Below are positions 1 to 11,831 of a DNA stretch of 64,000 nt, one piece after another. The notes under the pieces are model-generated. The model saw only the letters and a program-made list of their open reading frames with translations. It was not told the origin of the DNA and searched no databases. Positions within the stretch are counted from its first letter, which is position 1. Every line of letters starts with the position of its first letter. Origin of the DNA: Cunninghamia lanceolata (taxonomy: Eukaryota > Streptophyta > Pinopsida > Cupressales > Cupressaceae); the NCBI GenBank assembly GCA_027924645.1, contig BSBN01000763.1, positions 1,488,001 to 1,552,000 on the forward strand, written 5' to 3'. The translations under genes were made by a program, and so were the position numbers.

Positions 1-461
1 ACCATCCGATCCCATCTGGTGATCTTTCCTTTTCCTCTTTTGTTCCTCTCTAATTGGACCTCCTTCCACCAAATACTGGCATGGCCCTTCAACTTTGTTT
101 TTACAAACTTGACCCGATCTGGGTCCTCCACATCTTCATACTCAAAATTCTCCTCCATGTCATTGATCCAATCAATAAGCTATTCTGGATTCAAATCTTT
201 AGAATATGTAGAAACTTCAATTATGGGCCTCTTTTCGATCTTTGAAATGGCCCTCAACAACTTAACTTCTGTAGGATCTCTTGCAGCTTCTTGCTCTTCC
301 TCAGATAGCTCTTCTTCAGCTTCATCTTCACTTTCTTCTCTTGTTCTCGGATCAAACCCTCTTCACAGCTCCTCTTACAATGCATTGATTTGCCTTTGTA
401 GGGCTCTAAAACCCTCTTCTGTCAAAGCATTCCTCCCAACATGATTTCTTCGTGGAGGCAT
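1..461 (-). pseudogene. gag: Ty3/gypsy gag, N-terminal part, with stops
   Basis: The frame starting with MPPRR at 461 stays open to the window edge except for three stops. It encodes an acidic Glu-rich stretch followed by the start of a retrotransposon gag domain, with the typical motifs LIDWINDME, FEYEDVEDPDRVKF and KLKGHASIWWKEVQ. This is the capsid-like structural protein of Ty3/gypsy elements. The stops are TAA, TGA and TAG. The TAG replaces the Gln normally seen before LIDW in this family, and TGA could come from CGA, so C to T decay fits at least these two. The C-terminal part is outside the window. Confidence 0.85.
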
Positions 462-548
462 CTTGATCTCCGCAGTAAACCCACAACCTCAGGTCCTAGT
501 GCAAACTGCCTCACGGTCGTCGATCTGTCTACACACTCAGGATCCCTT

Positions 549-560
549 GCTCTGATACCA
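549..560 (-). other. Primer binding site, initiator tRNA-Met type
   Basis: The minus strand reads TGGTATCAGAGC two bases inside the LTR end. This is the common plant LTR-retrotransposon site complementary to the 3' end of initiator tRNA-Met. Confidence 0.9.
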
Positions 561-562
561 CT

Positions 563-1437
563 TGATGAAGGGGGGTAAATAACAAAACACAAAATAACAG
601 ATATTGAACACAACAAATAGAACTTTCTTTTATTGAACTGGGCAACTCATTACATTACAGAAGCTCAATTACAATCAGAGGATGAACCCTCTACTGGCTG
701 CAACACATTACAGCTTTCCCAACCTCAAAAAATCCATAATCTTTAGCCTTCTGTAACCCCAAATCAGCTAGGGTTTCTGTTTTCCCACCTATTCTTGACT
801 CTACACTTGCCCCCTTAACTCTACTACCACCTAGGGTTCCCAAAATAATAATAAATAACACTTTTTGGTCTCCAACTAAATTTTGAAATTTGCAACTCCC
901 TCCAAAAGTAGGTCAACTTTTGGGAAGCATAACTTTTGATCCGGGTGTCTGATTGACAAACCGTTTTAAGCGCCGGAAAGATCGCGATGTGAACTATCAC
1001 GCCAAAAATTTGTAAATGGATTTCCCTCAACTTTTTGAGACATTATGAGAAGTTTTAGTGCCTCATATCTCGTTCTGTAAATTTTCAAGGGCTTTTCAGA
1101 AAACAAAAACTTTAATATCTTTCAGCTCGCAAATGATCTTTGCCTGATTCCTTCACCAAAGGTCTTATATTTCTGTTATGTAACTTTTTGGAAGTTTTTG
1201 CTTCATTGTGTACCCAAATGCAAACTTTCTAAAAATAGCAGGTACACTTTCCAAAACAGGCAGGTTGCTATTTTTAGCAGTTTTGGAAAAACTGAAAGTC
1301 CTACATTATTATTCTGGATATTATGGAACCAAAAACACTAATTATGGAAAGATATAAGAACAACTACAATGGTTTTGAATTAACTTCTTTTTGGGTGATG
1401 CAAGATTTCCCTTACACCTCTGGATGCTCCTGCATCA
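563..1437 (-). repeat. LTR (5' LTR of the left-edge gypsy element)
   Basis: The 875 bp segment begins TGATG and ends CATCA, a perfect 5 bp terminal inverted repeat of the TG...CA type. A primer binding site lies immediately inside it and the homology of the neighbouring TIR element starts exactly outside it. Both boundaries are therefore supported, although the second LTR of this element is outside the window. Confidence 0.85.
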
Positions 1438-2183
1438 AGTAATATGGCTGACGACTTTTTTTTAAGAATATTTAGATGAAATTAAAACCCATTATAGATG
1501 ACAATGTCTAGTTTTCAAATATGTAATTTTTTTTGGATTTGAACATAATTTTCTATTTATTATTTATTTTTTAAACAAAAATTGTCATAAACCTAAAATA
1601 ACATATATTGCTATTTTTTATTAACTTTTGATTTTGAATTTTTTTTTTGAAAAAAAATATGTCTAATCAATCTAGACATAATTCTATACACAATGAAAAA
1701 AATAAATTTCATGTTCCAATTAGTTTAGCTCAAATTATGTTGGATGTACATGAGGGGTTTTAAAAAACACAAATTAGGGCGAGTAAAGAATTAATTACAA
1801 AAATATTTATCAAAAAATTACAAAAAAATATGTTGATCAAACTCCAGCATCGTATGCATTCTTCCACAAAAGGAATTAGAAAAATACTTTCATTTAGGTC
1901 AAATCATGTTGGACGTACACGTGCATGTTTTGGTGCAAAACATACAACTTTTAAAAAGTCACGTTTTGTACATCTTATACAAAACCAACTTTTATCTTTT
2001 GGGTTTTATAATAAATTACATATTTGAAAACTAGAAACAAAATCCTACATTTCATATTTTTACATTATATTAATATTGTGTTATTTCTTCAAAATTTTAC
2101 TCCAACTATGACAAACTTTAATTTTCAAGAAAAAGACTTCCACTTTTTGGCCAAAAAGTGGACCCAACTTCTTGCACTTACCC
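1438..2183 (+). mobile_element. Harbinger/Tourist-like TIR element, copy 1, left end missing
   Basis: This segment matches the reverse complement of 56281-57248 over most of its length. It ends with the same terminal sequence (GTGGACCCAACTTCTTGCAC then TTACCC) and is followed directly by TTA, the 3 bp target typical of PIF/Harbinger elements. Its left part is missing because the gypsy LTR at 563-1437 inserted into it at 1438; the homology with copy 2 resumes right at that border. No transposase is encoded, so it is a non-autonomous (MITE-like) copy. A perfect 22 bp palindrome sits at 2140-2161, just inside the right terminus. Confidence 0.7.
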
Positions 2184-2392
2184 TTATAAATCTCCCTTTC
2201 CTAGAAATAATAATCATCAATATTTTTTTTGTAACCCATTGCAAGGCTAATAATCATTCTTAAGAACAAAGTGACAAATGTTTTTGATTAGTTCAACTAG
2301 AAAAGAGGGTCCAAAACCCTTTACAAAGCCACCCCCAGGGCAAAACCAGGCCTTAAACAAGCTAGAAATAGAACATTAACAGCACACCAACA

Positions 2393-3915
2393 TTAGCAAA
2401 AAATGAGCATTAATAAAAAAACAACAAAAAAGGAACCAATAGACCAACTAGGGATTATCAAAAATCTTGTACTTAGGAAATTAACCATATCCTTGTAGTC
2501 ACCTAGGTTGTCCACCCCAATACCTTTGACCTTATCACTAAACTCTTTAACAACAAAGAACACCGAAGTCGCATGATGGAGAGCCTTTTCCACAAATTTG
2601 ACCATCACCTGCCATTTCTTCTGGAGTTTGTCAAGCCTAGTTTTAAGCTCAACCATCTCCTTTGTAGTCTTGTTACACAAAGAAAAACCACCCTTCTTTC
2701 TCTTCCCATGAGCTTCTTCATCCTCCAAGCCAGGCAAGTTCAATTCAGGAAAGTGGCTGGCTCCTTCAACCTCCTGGACTGACTCAGTGGGTGTTTCATC
2801 TTCTCCCTCCCTTAAGGTGTCCTCCATGAACTCAAATTCCCTAAAGATGTTCATTCCATGTGGATTGGTGGATGGGATACCAGCAATACGGTTGGACCTA
2901 TGAACCCCATGAGCAACATTCTTACCAGCAGCACCCAAGTCCCCACTCTCTGCCTATTTAGGCGCAGAGTCAAGGTCGATGAGTTTTGAAGGCCCCTCAT
3001 CCCTCATAATATCCACTCTCCTAGTCTTAGCCTTCTTGGGCTGTAGATTTCCCTCATCCTCTTCGGCCACCCGGTCCCTTTTAGTAGGCACCACAATTCC
3101 CTTCTCAATCTCTAGGTTCAAGGAGTCAAATTTCATGTTGGTTTTCTTGGGGATTTTAGACTTAGACTCTAGAGCAAGGATCCCCACGAGGGTATTACCT
3201 TGGTTTTCCATAATTCTGGGTCCCCCTTGGGGATTTTAGGATATATTTTAGGGGAGCCAGTAGCTTTTTTGACCTTACCCTAAATAGCAGGGGTTGAGGT
3301 TGACAGAATATCCTCTAGTAGACTAACTTTGATTTTCTTCAGTAGACACAGTGCCAAATAAAAATGATACAACCTAAGGATAAGCCCTTGGTGGAGAGGT
3401 ATGAGCAGCTGGTTAGCATTCTTAGCTTGGATTTCCTTAGCAGACCGAATGGAATTCTCAAGGGATGAAAGTAGAAAGAAGGGAAAGCTAAGATCTATCC
3501 TATTCCTGAAATGGTTGAGTAAAGCAAAATGATAATGATAACAAACCTTGAAGTAGCCCTCCAACATAAAATACTTCATGATCATGAGGTAGACTTGCCC
3601 CCACAGAGCTAGAAAATTCTCTCTTGAAACTGTCATGAAGTTTAACAACTACTTCCCTTCCCCCTCTCTAATGAATAACTCCATATTTTTAGGGTCCAAC
3701 ACCTTGCTTCTACGACTGTACTTCTTACCCTTGATAGGAAACCCCATGGCTTGCCTGATAATTTCTTCAAAGACCTCAAATCCAATACCCCCCACATAGA
3801 CCTGGCTATTGTCATTATCCCATGACTCTACAAATTATCGGGACACATTCTCATCATGGTCAATCATGGCTTCCAAGGAGGCCACTTTGCCTTCCTGTAT
3901 GATGTGCCACACCAT
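2393..3915 (-). pseudogene. Broken ORF of an unrecognised plant retroelement family (globular N-part, charged middle, coiled-coil C-part)
   Basis: Coherent protein is readable on the minus strand from an ATG at 3915 (MVWHII) down to 2393, broken by in-frame stops near 3850 and 3650 and a frame change between about 3280 and 3211. The N-part has motifs such as VYVGGIGFEVFEEIIRQAMG and a Phe/Tyr-rich segment with HYHFALLNHFRNRI. The middle is charged and has basic stretches (KRDR, QPKKAKTRR). The C-part has a helical heptad-like segment (EMVELKTRLDKLQKKW). I do not recognise a named domain. The order of parts resembles the LTR-encoded ORF of the giant element at 28100-50072. A possible 3' splice site (ATTTGTAG then GTAGG) lies just before the ATG. 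It could be an accessory or gag-like ORF of a retroelement; the function is unknown. Confidence 0.55.
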
Positions 3916-5984
3916 AGGATCCTACCTACAAATGTTGAAAAGAAAAAATCTAAGAGATTAATAAGTACCTAAAAATCTTGCAACAAAGCTTGCATAAATA
4001 TAGAACAACTACAAGAAATTGACCCATGTAAATTAGAGAAAACTTTACAAATTTATATAATCATGTCAACAATGTCATTAGTGAATGTGAGATATTAGAT
4101 AAAATAAAGATAGTTAAAAACACCAAGATTTAAAGATTGGTTAAATATTCAAAACAAGTTGCCAAATAATGGCACCAATCGTTAGGATGTAATTTGATGG
4201 GCAACAAACATATATCATAAACTAACACAATTACAAAATAATCCTTAGTAACTCAGAGATATCGTTGACAAATCTTTTGCAAAAATTATTTAACACTTAA
4301 CCTTGGCAATGACAAGATTTAGAGATTGGTTAAAACTTTAAATTAGATTCCTCAAAAATGTTGCCAACCATTAGGGATTTTTATTTGTTTAGTGACCAAC
4401 ATCTTTCAAGAAGCTCATTGAAGAATCTTACTTAAAATCTAGGGAATAACTATTAGATTTGAAGCAAAATAGAATAGGATGTTGATTGAAATACCTAATG
4501 ATGAGAGAAGGCTATCTCTCCTACCCTTTGATCTCTTCAAGGCTTATGAGGGTGCTCCTACAATATCTAGAGAATGATTTATAAGATACACACATGACTA
4601 TTTAGATAAATGATATATGATAAAAAGTTAGATAATTCTTATCAATTCATCTAAATCTATAAGCTAATACACCAAGACTTTGGACACAAACTAAATCTGA
4701 ATTTATTTGTCACTAACTATGTATTAGCCATTAGCATGATAAAGAGATCTTGGAGACTGTATAAAATGGGGTGTTCATGATGTATGAGTAGGGAGATTCA
4801 AGAGGAAACAAATAAAACTAAAATCCTTGTACCCTTAAGTTTGTCATGAACAAATAAATAGAATAATTTTCTCATTAAATCAATTTATCATTAATTTTTT
4901 TAGAATATGTGGCTATAACTTTGTAGATTAGTGCCAATTCCATTGCAACAAAGTGATGAATAAACATACACACAAAATCCACCTATGTTCTCTATAGTTT
5001 TGTGATGATGTAATGTACTAGGCCTTGCCTTTCAAGGCTTAAATCATCAATTTTCATTCCTTCTATTGTCATTCAATTCTTACTTAGTAATCCTTTGTGT
5101 GCAATTACATGTCCCATGTGTTGATTCAAAAGATTTAATTTTTTTTAACAAATGTAGACTAATAAACATCAACATCAAGTACAACAAATATGTATCCAAG
5201 AATTACGAATTCCCCAAAATAGATAATGCAAAAATGGGGATAAATTGAACACAAAAAGGAGAATTATTATATTGATTTCCAAAAGAAGAAACACACAAGC
5301 TAGTTTCAATGCTATTCTAAAAAAATAACTCTATTGACTACTCACTCAAAGAATATAAGTGCATCTTGTACACTTTGTTTAGTTCACAAAATTTTCTAAC
5401 CCTTTACAATGGCCTATTACTTATATTTATAACCTAGTGACAATGTTCATCTCATAAGTATGATTGACACTTGTCATTTAGATTTTAGATTTGGAAAATA
5501 TAATTATATTTATAAACTCTTCCTACTTTTGAAAATTAAGAAGTATGGGAACCTTTGTGATGATGCACACATGTTAAGGAATACAAGAGAAACATTTACG
5601 AAGATAAGTGTCCTAAAAGGATCAAATTTTCCTTTAATTTAGAATGAATCATAGATGAAAGATGGAAAGTTTCTTCATGCTACTCTGAAAGCTTAATGAT
5701 CTCTTCAATAAGTTTACCTACTCCTAGAGCTAGCCTAAAATTCCATTTAAAATGGTGCCATCATCTAATTAAATTGCATCATTTCTAGCATATCTAACAT
5801 TGAAGATAGTCTATACATATGGCTTCCCCAAAACCTTTTACTTTGATTATTTTAGAAGAATATTACATTAAAATATTGAAGAAACTTGAGGAGAAACTTT
5901 TAAATTTCATACACTAGTTTCTAGGACCATGACTTACACCCCAAAGGCTATAAAAATCACAATACTCCTGGCTCATTCTCAACA
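3916..5984. other. AT-rich spacer with no recognisable gene
   Basis: Only short open frames without familiar motifs are present. Two diverged copies of a short phrase (AAGATTTAAAGATTGGTTAA and AAGATTTAGAGATTGGTTAA, then GTTGCCAA...ACCATTAGG-like) occur near 4125 and 4310 and may be an old small duplication. Confidence 0.6.
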
Positions 5985-5989
5985 TCCTT

Positions 5990-6051
5990 TGTAGACACCC
6001 TAAAATGACCATGTCATCACATCACTTACATTTCATCAATTCTTCCACTAA
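5990..6051 (+). repeat. 5' tip of the left LTR of the Tat-type element
   Basis: About 60 bp match the start of the right LTR at 18218, from TGTAGACACCC through CATCAATTCTTCCA. After that the two copies no longer align by eye. The rest of the roughly 1.1 kb LTR, including its TATA region and TATACA end, is not recognisable on this side. Confidence 0.75.
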
Positions 6052-6177
6052 CCTTTCTTTTTTCTAGAAAAAAAGTTGTTTTTTTAGAAGCTAGGTATGG
6101 AAAAGTGCAATCACAATGCAGAAAATCTAAAGATCCTTGTTCACTAGTTTGAGAAAATAGGCTTTGAGCATCAAACA

Positions 6178-6575
6178 GTGTAACCTTAGCTCAAAATATT
6201 TCTAGGTTTTATCAAAAACATCAAAATCCTATCTGGGTATCTCTTACTTTTTGTAGAAATTGCATAGATTTTAAGAAAAATAGATCACAAATCCATGTCC
6301 CTATTTTTAGCCTATGCTTGCTTTTATTGTTTTTTTTTGGCCTATTTTTAACAATTTCATGAAAAAAGGCATATTTGTGTAACTTTAGCTCAAAATATTT
6401 TTGAGTTTTGTAAAAAACATCAAAATCATATCTGGGTATCTCTTATTTTTTGTAGGAAGTGCACAGATTTCAAGAAAAATAAATCACAATCCATGTCTCT
6501 ATTTTTAGCCCATGCTTGGTTTTTTTATTTTTTCAAAGTAGTTTCACAAAATTGGGCATATCTTTTGCATATAGA
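6178..6575. repeat. Tandem duplication, period 199 bp
   Basis: The segments starting at 6178 and 6377 both read GTGTAAC(C/T)TTAGCTCAAAAT and stay similar for about 150 bp, through ATCTGGGTATCTCTTA and CCATGTC(C/T)CTATTTTTAGCC. The copies are diverged by several percent. Confidence 0.75.
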
Positions 6576-8108
6576 ATCAAATTTTGACAAAACTAGAGGT
6601 GTTGGAAAGATCGTTCTTCCAAATTTTCTATGGTGAAAGAATTTTCAGGTGATTTTATCAGATTTATCAAGTACACTCAATCAAAGTCAACTTTCTTTGC
6701 AAACTTCAAATGCTCATAGCTTGTGCAAAATTTATTCAATTTTTACCATTTTTTTTAAAATTGCATAGAATTTTGTGTAGAATCTGATCATAATATCCAA
6801 TCTACTCCAGATTGCTCATTTTTCACCTAACAAGTTAAGCACTTTTGGTTCAATTAATTTTATGCTAACTATTGAGTTTTTGGTGGAACTAATCAACTTT
6901 TTGTAGCCTCTTATTACTCAAATAGAGCAAATGGGTTTTCCTAACACGTTCATGTAGGATGAGTGTTGAAGAATTAAAAATATATCACACTAAGTCTTAG
7001 AAACATATTACTTTCTTAAGAGACAATTGAACAATCACTTTTGCAAATCTAAGTCTTAGGAATTACTTTCATAAGGGACAAAACATCTTTTTTACAATCT
7101 AAGTCTTAGGAACATATTACTTTCTTAAGGGACAATGGACATGCATGAAAAAAACACTTCAATTTTCTAAGGGACAATGGACATGAATGCCAAACACTTC
7201 AATTTTATAAGGGACAATTGACAACTACAATCGTGTGTGTGCCTAATCTAGTTGCACCTTATTTTTCTTATAACAGGACAATTAAACCTTTGTTTGATGT
7301 GCTTGATCTTACATTTTAGTTATTCCTTTAGAAGTGCCTGCTTTTGGATTATGCTTCATCCAAAAGGGATGACCCTAAGCAGATTTTTCCTTTGAACTGC
7401 TATGTAAGAGGGATAAGGCGAAAGCCAAGTCCTAACCGACATCAGCCTACCTTGTGGTGCCAAATTGAAAAGAAGTGTACTAGCACTTTGAGGAAATAAT
7501 TTTCACACTGTGCGAAGTATTTGATACTCTTAGTAGGATTAGTTAAAGCTTTTAGTATCTTCTCACATTGCTCGTAAGGCGTTGGCCCTCAAAGTTACTA
7601 AGAACCAATCTAGATAGTGGCTACCCGATCCACCTCCGAACATTGCGGTAATCATCAGTGCAAGGGGAATCGATTTAAGCCCTCAAGATACTCACCATTG
7701 GCTCCCTTGAGAAGAGATAGTATTCCCTCAGCCATAAAGCTCTTGTGACCTACTTGAGATTTTTGAGGGGAGGGTGAGATATCCCTACCTATAGTCTCTC
7801 ACAAAGATACAAATGTCTAACACCTTTATGGAATGACATTTGGTCGATGGAGAATTAAGTTGTGAGATGAACTATAGAAATGAACCTTTGTCTCTAGGGA
7901 TAAAAAGTGCTTGATATTGTTTTTAATTGTCTAAATACCTGTGGAAACATTGGGCCTTTTTGTGAGCCTCGAACATACACTATCTGTTGTGTCAGTCCTT
8001 TTTGCCACTTTGTTTGATGTGTTTTCTCTTGCCAAAACAAATCTAATAAAAATAAAATCCAAATCTTTCAAAATGTGCGTTATAAACATCACAGACACTA
8101 CTTCAGCG

Positions 8109-8363
8109 CCTTTGGTAAAATAGTAGCTTGCCTTTGGTATAACAGTAGCTCACCTTTGGTATAACAGTACCTCACCTCTGGCAAACCTACTTCAGTGCCC
8201 TTAGTATAATAGTAGCTCACTTTTACTATAACACTAGCTCACCTTTAGTATAACAATACCTCACCTCTGGTAACTTAGTCCAATGCCTTTGGTAACACAG
8301 TAGCTCACATTTGGTAACATAGTCTTGTGCCTTTGGTCAAATAGAATAACACCTTTGGTCTAG
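8109..8363. repeat. Minisatellite, 22 bp unit, about 11.5 copies
   Basis: Successive units begin CCTTTGGTATAACAG and end TAGCTCA, starting at 8109, 8131, 8153 and so on; one unit is 23 bp. The copies are diverged (for example CCTCTGGCAA, CTTTTACTATAACA). The array ends about 85 bp before the gag-like frame of the Tat-type element. Confidence 0.85.
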
Positions 8364-8448
8364 TAAATTATCTATCAAAATTGTCTTTTTCCAAAAAACA
8401 TAGCAAAATCCTAGCAAGCATCTCAAATAAAGTATCCTAGTGCATCCC

Positions 8449-11203
8449 ATGGTAACCACTAGACTCCAGAAAACTATGAAGGCTAGGCAAGTTCCCATAA
8501 GGGAGCACAAATCACCTCCTCATACACCTCAACCAAGACAAACCAACATGACTCCAAAGGGTACTCCAAAAACACCAATGGAAAGACCAACCAACATTCA
8601 AAACAAACCACAAAGTGACCAACCAAACAATCCTCAAGAAGGTAATGTTCCTTTAGTAAATGCACCTAAATATACAACTGACATACCTCCAGATTTTGTT
8701 CCACAAGTTTATGCCATAGGTCAAGTCCCATCTCAAGAAGAGTGACACTTTGAAATAGGTCAATCCTCTCAAGAAGATAGACAAGGCCTTGATGAAATCA
8801 TACAAGATCCTAGAACCATGGCTGCCTTTGACAAAATTCTTAGTGAGAACCAAGATCATTTCTTTCGCTTGCCAGCAGAGCAAGGAGCTAAATTACCCAA
8901 AGGTTTCAATCTATCAAATCTTAGTGAGCCTAACAACACTCAAGACACTATAATGGCTGTCCAAACCATGTCAACTGTGACCACACCCATACCCAAACAA
9001 AGCTTACAAAGGAGAACAATTGCACAATATGAGAATCCCCTTTATCAAAACCCAATGACAGAGAGACCCATATCACCGCTCCTGACTTCTATGGAAATTT
9101 ACAAATTCCAACAAGAGACTTTACATTGTCAAGATGAACTAGCAATACATGCCACTCTAGAAAAATCAAACACACAAAACACTCCTAAATTCCCCACAAC
9201 AATCGCAAGTGGAACATTGGCTACCCCATCACAAGAAGGGTTTCCACCAAATTACAATCTACGAAACACTTATGCAGCCATGCAACAAGGGTCTCAACAC
9301 ACACCCCCCAACATCATCAACCCTTCGTATCCTTCAACCAAACAATGTCATGCAACCCCAACTACCACAAAATGTCAACAGAACCTATATCCCTCCACCA
9401 CAACATTCTTCTACACTCCATCATACCTATCCCCATCTTAGTCAACCCCAACCATCACAAAACACATCTAACTCTACCACGACACTCATCAACACTAACC
9501 TTTTTCAATACATATCTCAATCAATCTCTACCATCACAAAAAACATCTACTATGTCTGTACACCACAACGATCTTCCACTCTCAACCTAACCCACACCTA
9601 TTTCAACCCGCAACATTCCCAAAATCAAACTTCCCAAAGCTATGTTCTACCACCACAACCAAACCCAACAAACTTTAGCTTTCCTCCACCAAACTCTTAT
9701 CTACTACCATTCCAAAGCCTACATTCTTACCTATCACCACCCCACCTCCCCAAAATCAAAACACCTAAATCCAACCCAATCCAAACCCAACATACAACAC
9801 ATACAAACCTAACCAATCATACACCCATGGCTTCTACTACAATCTTCCATATGGGCAACAACAACCACCTCTCAAACAATAGGAGATGTTTCCAACCCCT
9901 CCCACAACTATGGAGCTAAAAGTTGTAGAGGTTCAACAACAACTATCTGATCTTACGTTTGGCCACACCAAGAAAACCTTCTCCTTGGAGGAGGTTTCTC
10001 CTTATCCATTTGATCGATCATTACCCATGATCCCTTTTCCTCACAATTTCACTATTCCCAAATTTGATAAATACAAAGGAAAAGTAGACCCTAAAGACCA
10101 TCTTAGAGAATTCTATCTCGCTTGCTTCGAAGTCTCACATAATGACACATATCTTATGTGCCTCTTTCCTCGCAGTCTAGGAGGTCAAGCTATAGAATGG
10201 TTCTCACACCTACCCATGGGCATAAAATCTTTTAATGAGCTTTGGAGAAATTTGCCACCCATTTCTCGTACAACACAGAACATGAAATCTCCATGACTGA
10301 TTTGTGCAACAATAAATAGAAAAATGGGGAAACTTTCATCTCCTTCCTTCAAAGATGGAGACAAATGGCTAGCAAATTCCCATTCAAGATACCTGAAAAG
10401 AAGCTTGTTAGCATATTTGTATAGAACCTCAACCAAGAATTGGGTTTCCATTTGCAAATCCTTAGTGCTACAACCTTCAACGAAATTACCTACAAGGGCA
10501 TTAACATTGAAAAATAACTCATCACTAAAGGCATGGTCAAAATCTTCAAAGACAACAAAGACAATGCTCCCCAACAACAATCAAACCAAAATTTTGGAAC
10601 AAAAATAAAAACGTGGTCAATGATGGTGTGGTAGATTCCAAGCATGTCCAAACACTATAAACACCCCTTCATCTTTCCAAACCAAGTCAACCTCCTCCTC
10701 AACAAAACCAACAACAACAAAGACAACCATAACAAAACCAATGACAACAAGAGCGGCCTCAACACGATTACCCTCTGCAATGTCAATTCACTCCCTTGGG
10801 AGAGCCTATTGAGACTATTTTATAGAAACTTATAAACAATAGACTCATCACCTTACTAGGACACAAGACCACTGCATGCATGAAACTCAAGCACATAATC
10901 CAAAATCTTATCGATGGAAACCTAATCTCTTTTGAGGATGAACCACCAACTCAAAACACCAATAAAGACCTCAACATGTACAAGGAGCCATTCCCTAACC
11001 ATGGTAAAGGTCAAAATCCCAACAAAGTTAAAGTTTTTCACAAAGCTTCAACTTCCTATGACTCTATTGTGGGTCCTTTTGAAGAAAGTCATGTATCTAC
11101 CCTCACAATCAAAGGTAAATCTATGGATTACGCTATTCCAACTCATCATGGGCATGTCACCATTTGTGGTCCTACACCAAGTCTCCCACCTCAATCTGAT
11201 TAG
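8449..11203 (+). pseudogene. gag: Tat-type gag, broken
   Basis: The frame starts at MVTTRLQ (8449; an in-frame ATG also lies at 8440) and has a TGA at 8743 but continues in the same frame to 9441. A Pro/Thr/Asn/Gln-rich stretch with frameshifts follows. The capsid-like domain starts near 9910 with FTIPKFDKYKGKVDPKDHL and contains FPRSLGGQAIEWFSHLP, typical of the retrotransposon gag domain. A frameshift near 10270 moves the rest into another frame. A remnant of a zinc-binding-like tail (GHKTTACMKLKHIIQNLID) lies near 10865-10915, with the first Cys/His part missing. The product would form the virus-like particle. This copy cannot make it. Confidence 0.8.
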
Positions 11204-11379
11204 AATCTTGTCAACAGTCTAGGGAAAACTCCTGCACAGATGTCCATTTTGGACCTTCTACGGTCATCACCTACACATAAAGCTATGTTAGAAAAAGCCC
11301 TACAACAGTATTCAGTTCCTAACAACATAGTGGTCATGGATTTCTAAGCTATAATAGTAACATTGCCTCACCCTACAAT

Positions 11380-11818
11380 GTGGTCTTTTCTAAAAAATAT
11401 CTCCCATCTCATGATCCATGTCACAATAATGCCCTTCACATTGAGGTTCTCATCCATATACGCAAGATCAAAAGCATACTTATAGATGGTGGTGTTGGTC
11501 TCAATATCTATTCTTTAAAGTTACTTAAACAATTGGGATACTCTGAGGATCATGTCAACATTGATCAAAGTATTACAATCAAGGGGTAAGATGATGTGGA
11601 GCACCATTCAGAAGGTGTTCCACTTGCCTATACAAGTAGGCCCGGTCATGCTTGAAACCAGGTGCCAAGTCTTTGACATTGAGCTACCTTACAACATTAT
11701 CCTAGGATGCACATGGATCCATGCCATGAAAGTTGTTCCTTCAACATACCATCAGTCTCTCAAGTTCCCATTCAATGGTATGGAGATAATTTTGTCGTGT
11801 CTTGTAAGGAAGTTATAA
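11380..11818 (+). pseudogene. Aspartic protease region of the Tat-type element, frameshifted
   Basis: The first part has HNNALHIEVLIH and [25 protein letters not shown] stands where retroviral-type aspartic proteases have D-S/T-G; DGG variants are usual in this lineage. After a frame change near 11585 the second part reads [19 protein letters not shown], the C-terminal half of the fold. Its role would be to cleave the gag-pol polyprotein. It is broken by the frameshift. Confidence 0.75.
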
Positions 11819-11831
11819 GAATTACAACCAA

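Larger units (their letters stand above)
1..1437 (-). mobile_element. 5' part of a Ty3/gypsy LTR retrotransposon, cut by the window edge
   Basis: Read on the minus strand the order is LTR (1437 to 563), a two-base gap, a tRNA-Met primer binding site (560 to 549), an untranslated stretch and the start of gag (461 to 1). This is the normal 5' end of an LTR retrotransposon. The rest, including pol and the 3' LTR, would lie to the left of the window. It is inserted into a TIR element whose remaining part starts at 1438. The five bases next to the LTR are AGTAA, the expected target duplication, but the other side is not visible. The gag has several stops, so the copy is dead. Confidence 0.85.
6052..8448 (+). 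other. Long leader between the left LTR tip and gag, no gene seen
   Basis: About 2.4 kb without coding signal. It holds a 199 bp tandem duplication (6178-6575), a degenerate repeat block with the phrase CTAAGTCTTAGGAA...TTAAGGGACAAT (about 6985-7225) and a 22 bp minisatellite (8109-8363). No clear primer binding site was found. The stretch may combine a rearranged LTR remainder with a long untranslated leader. Confidence 0.5.
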
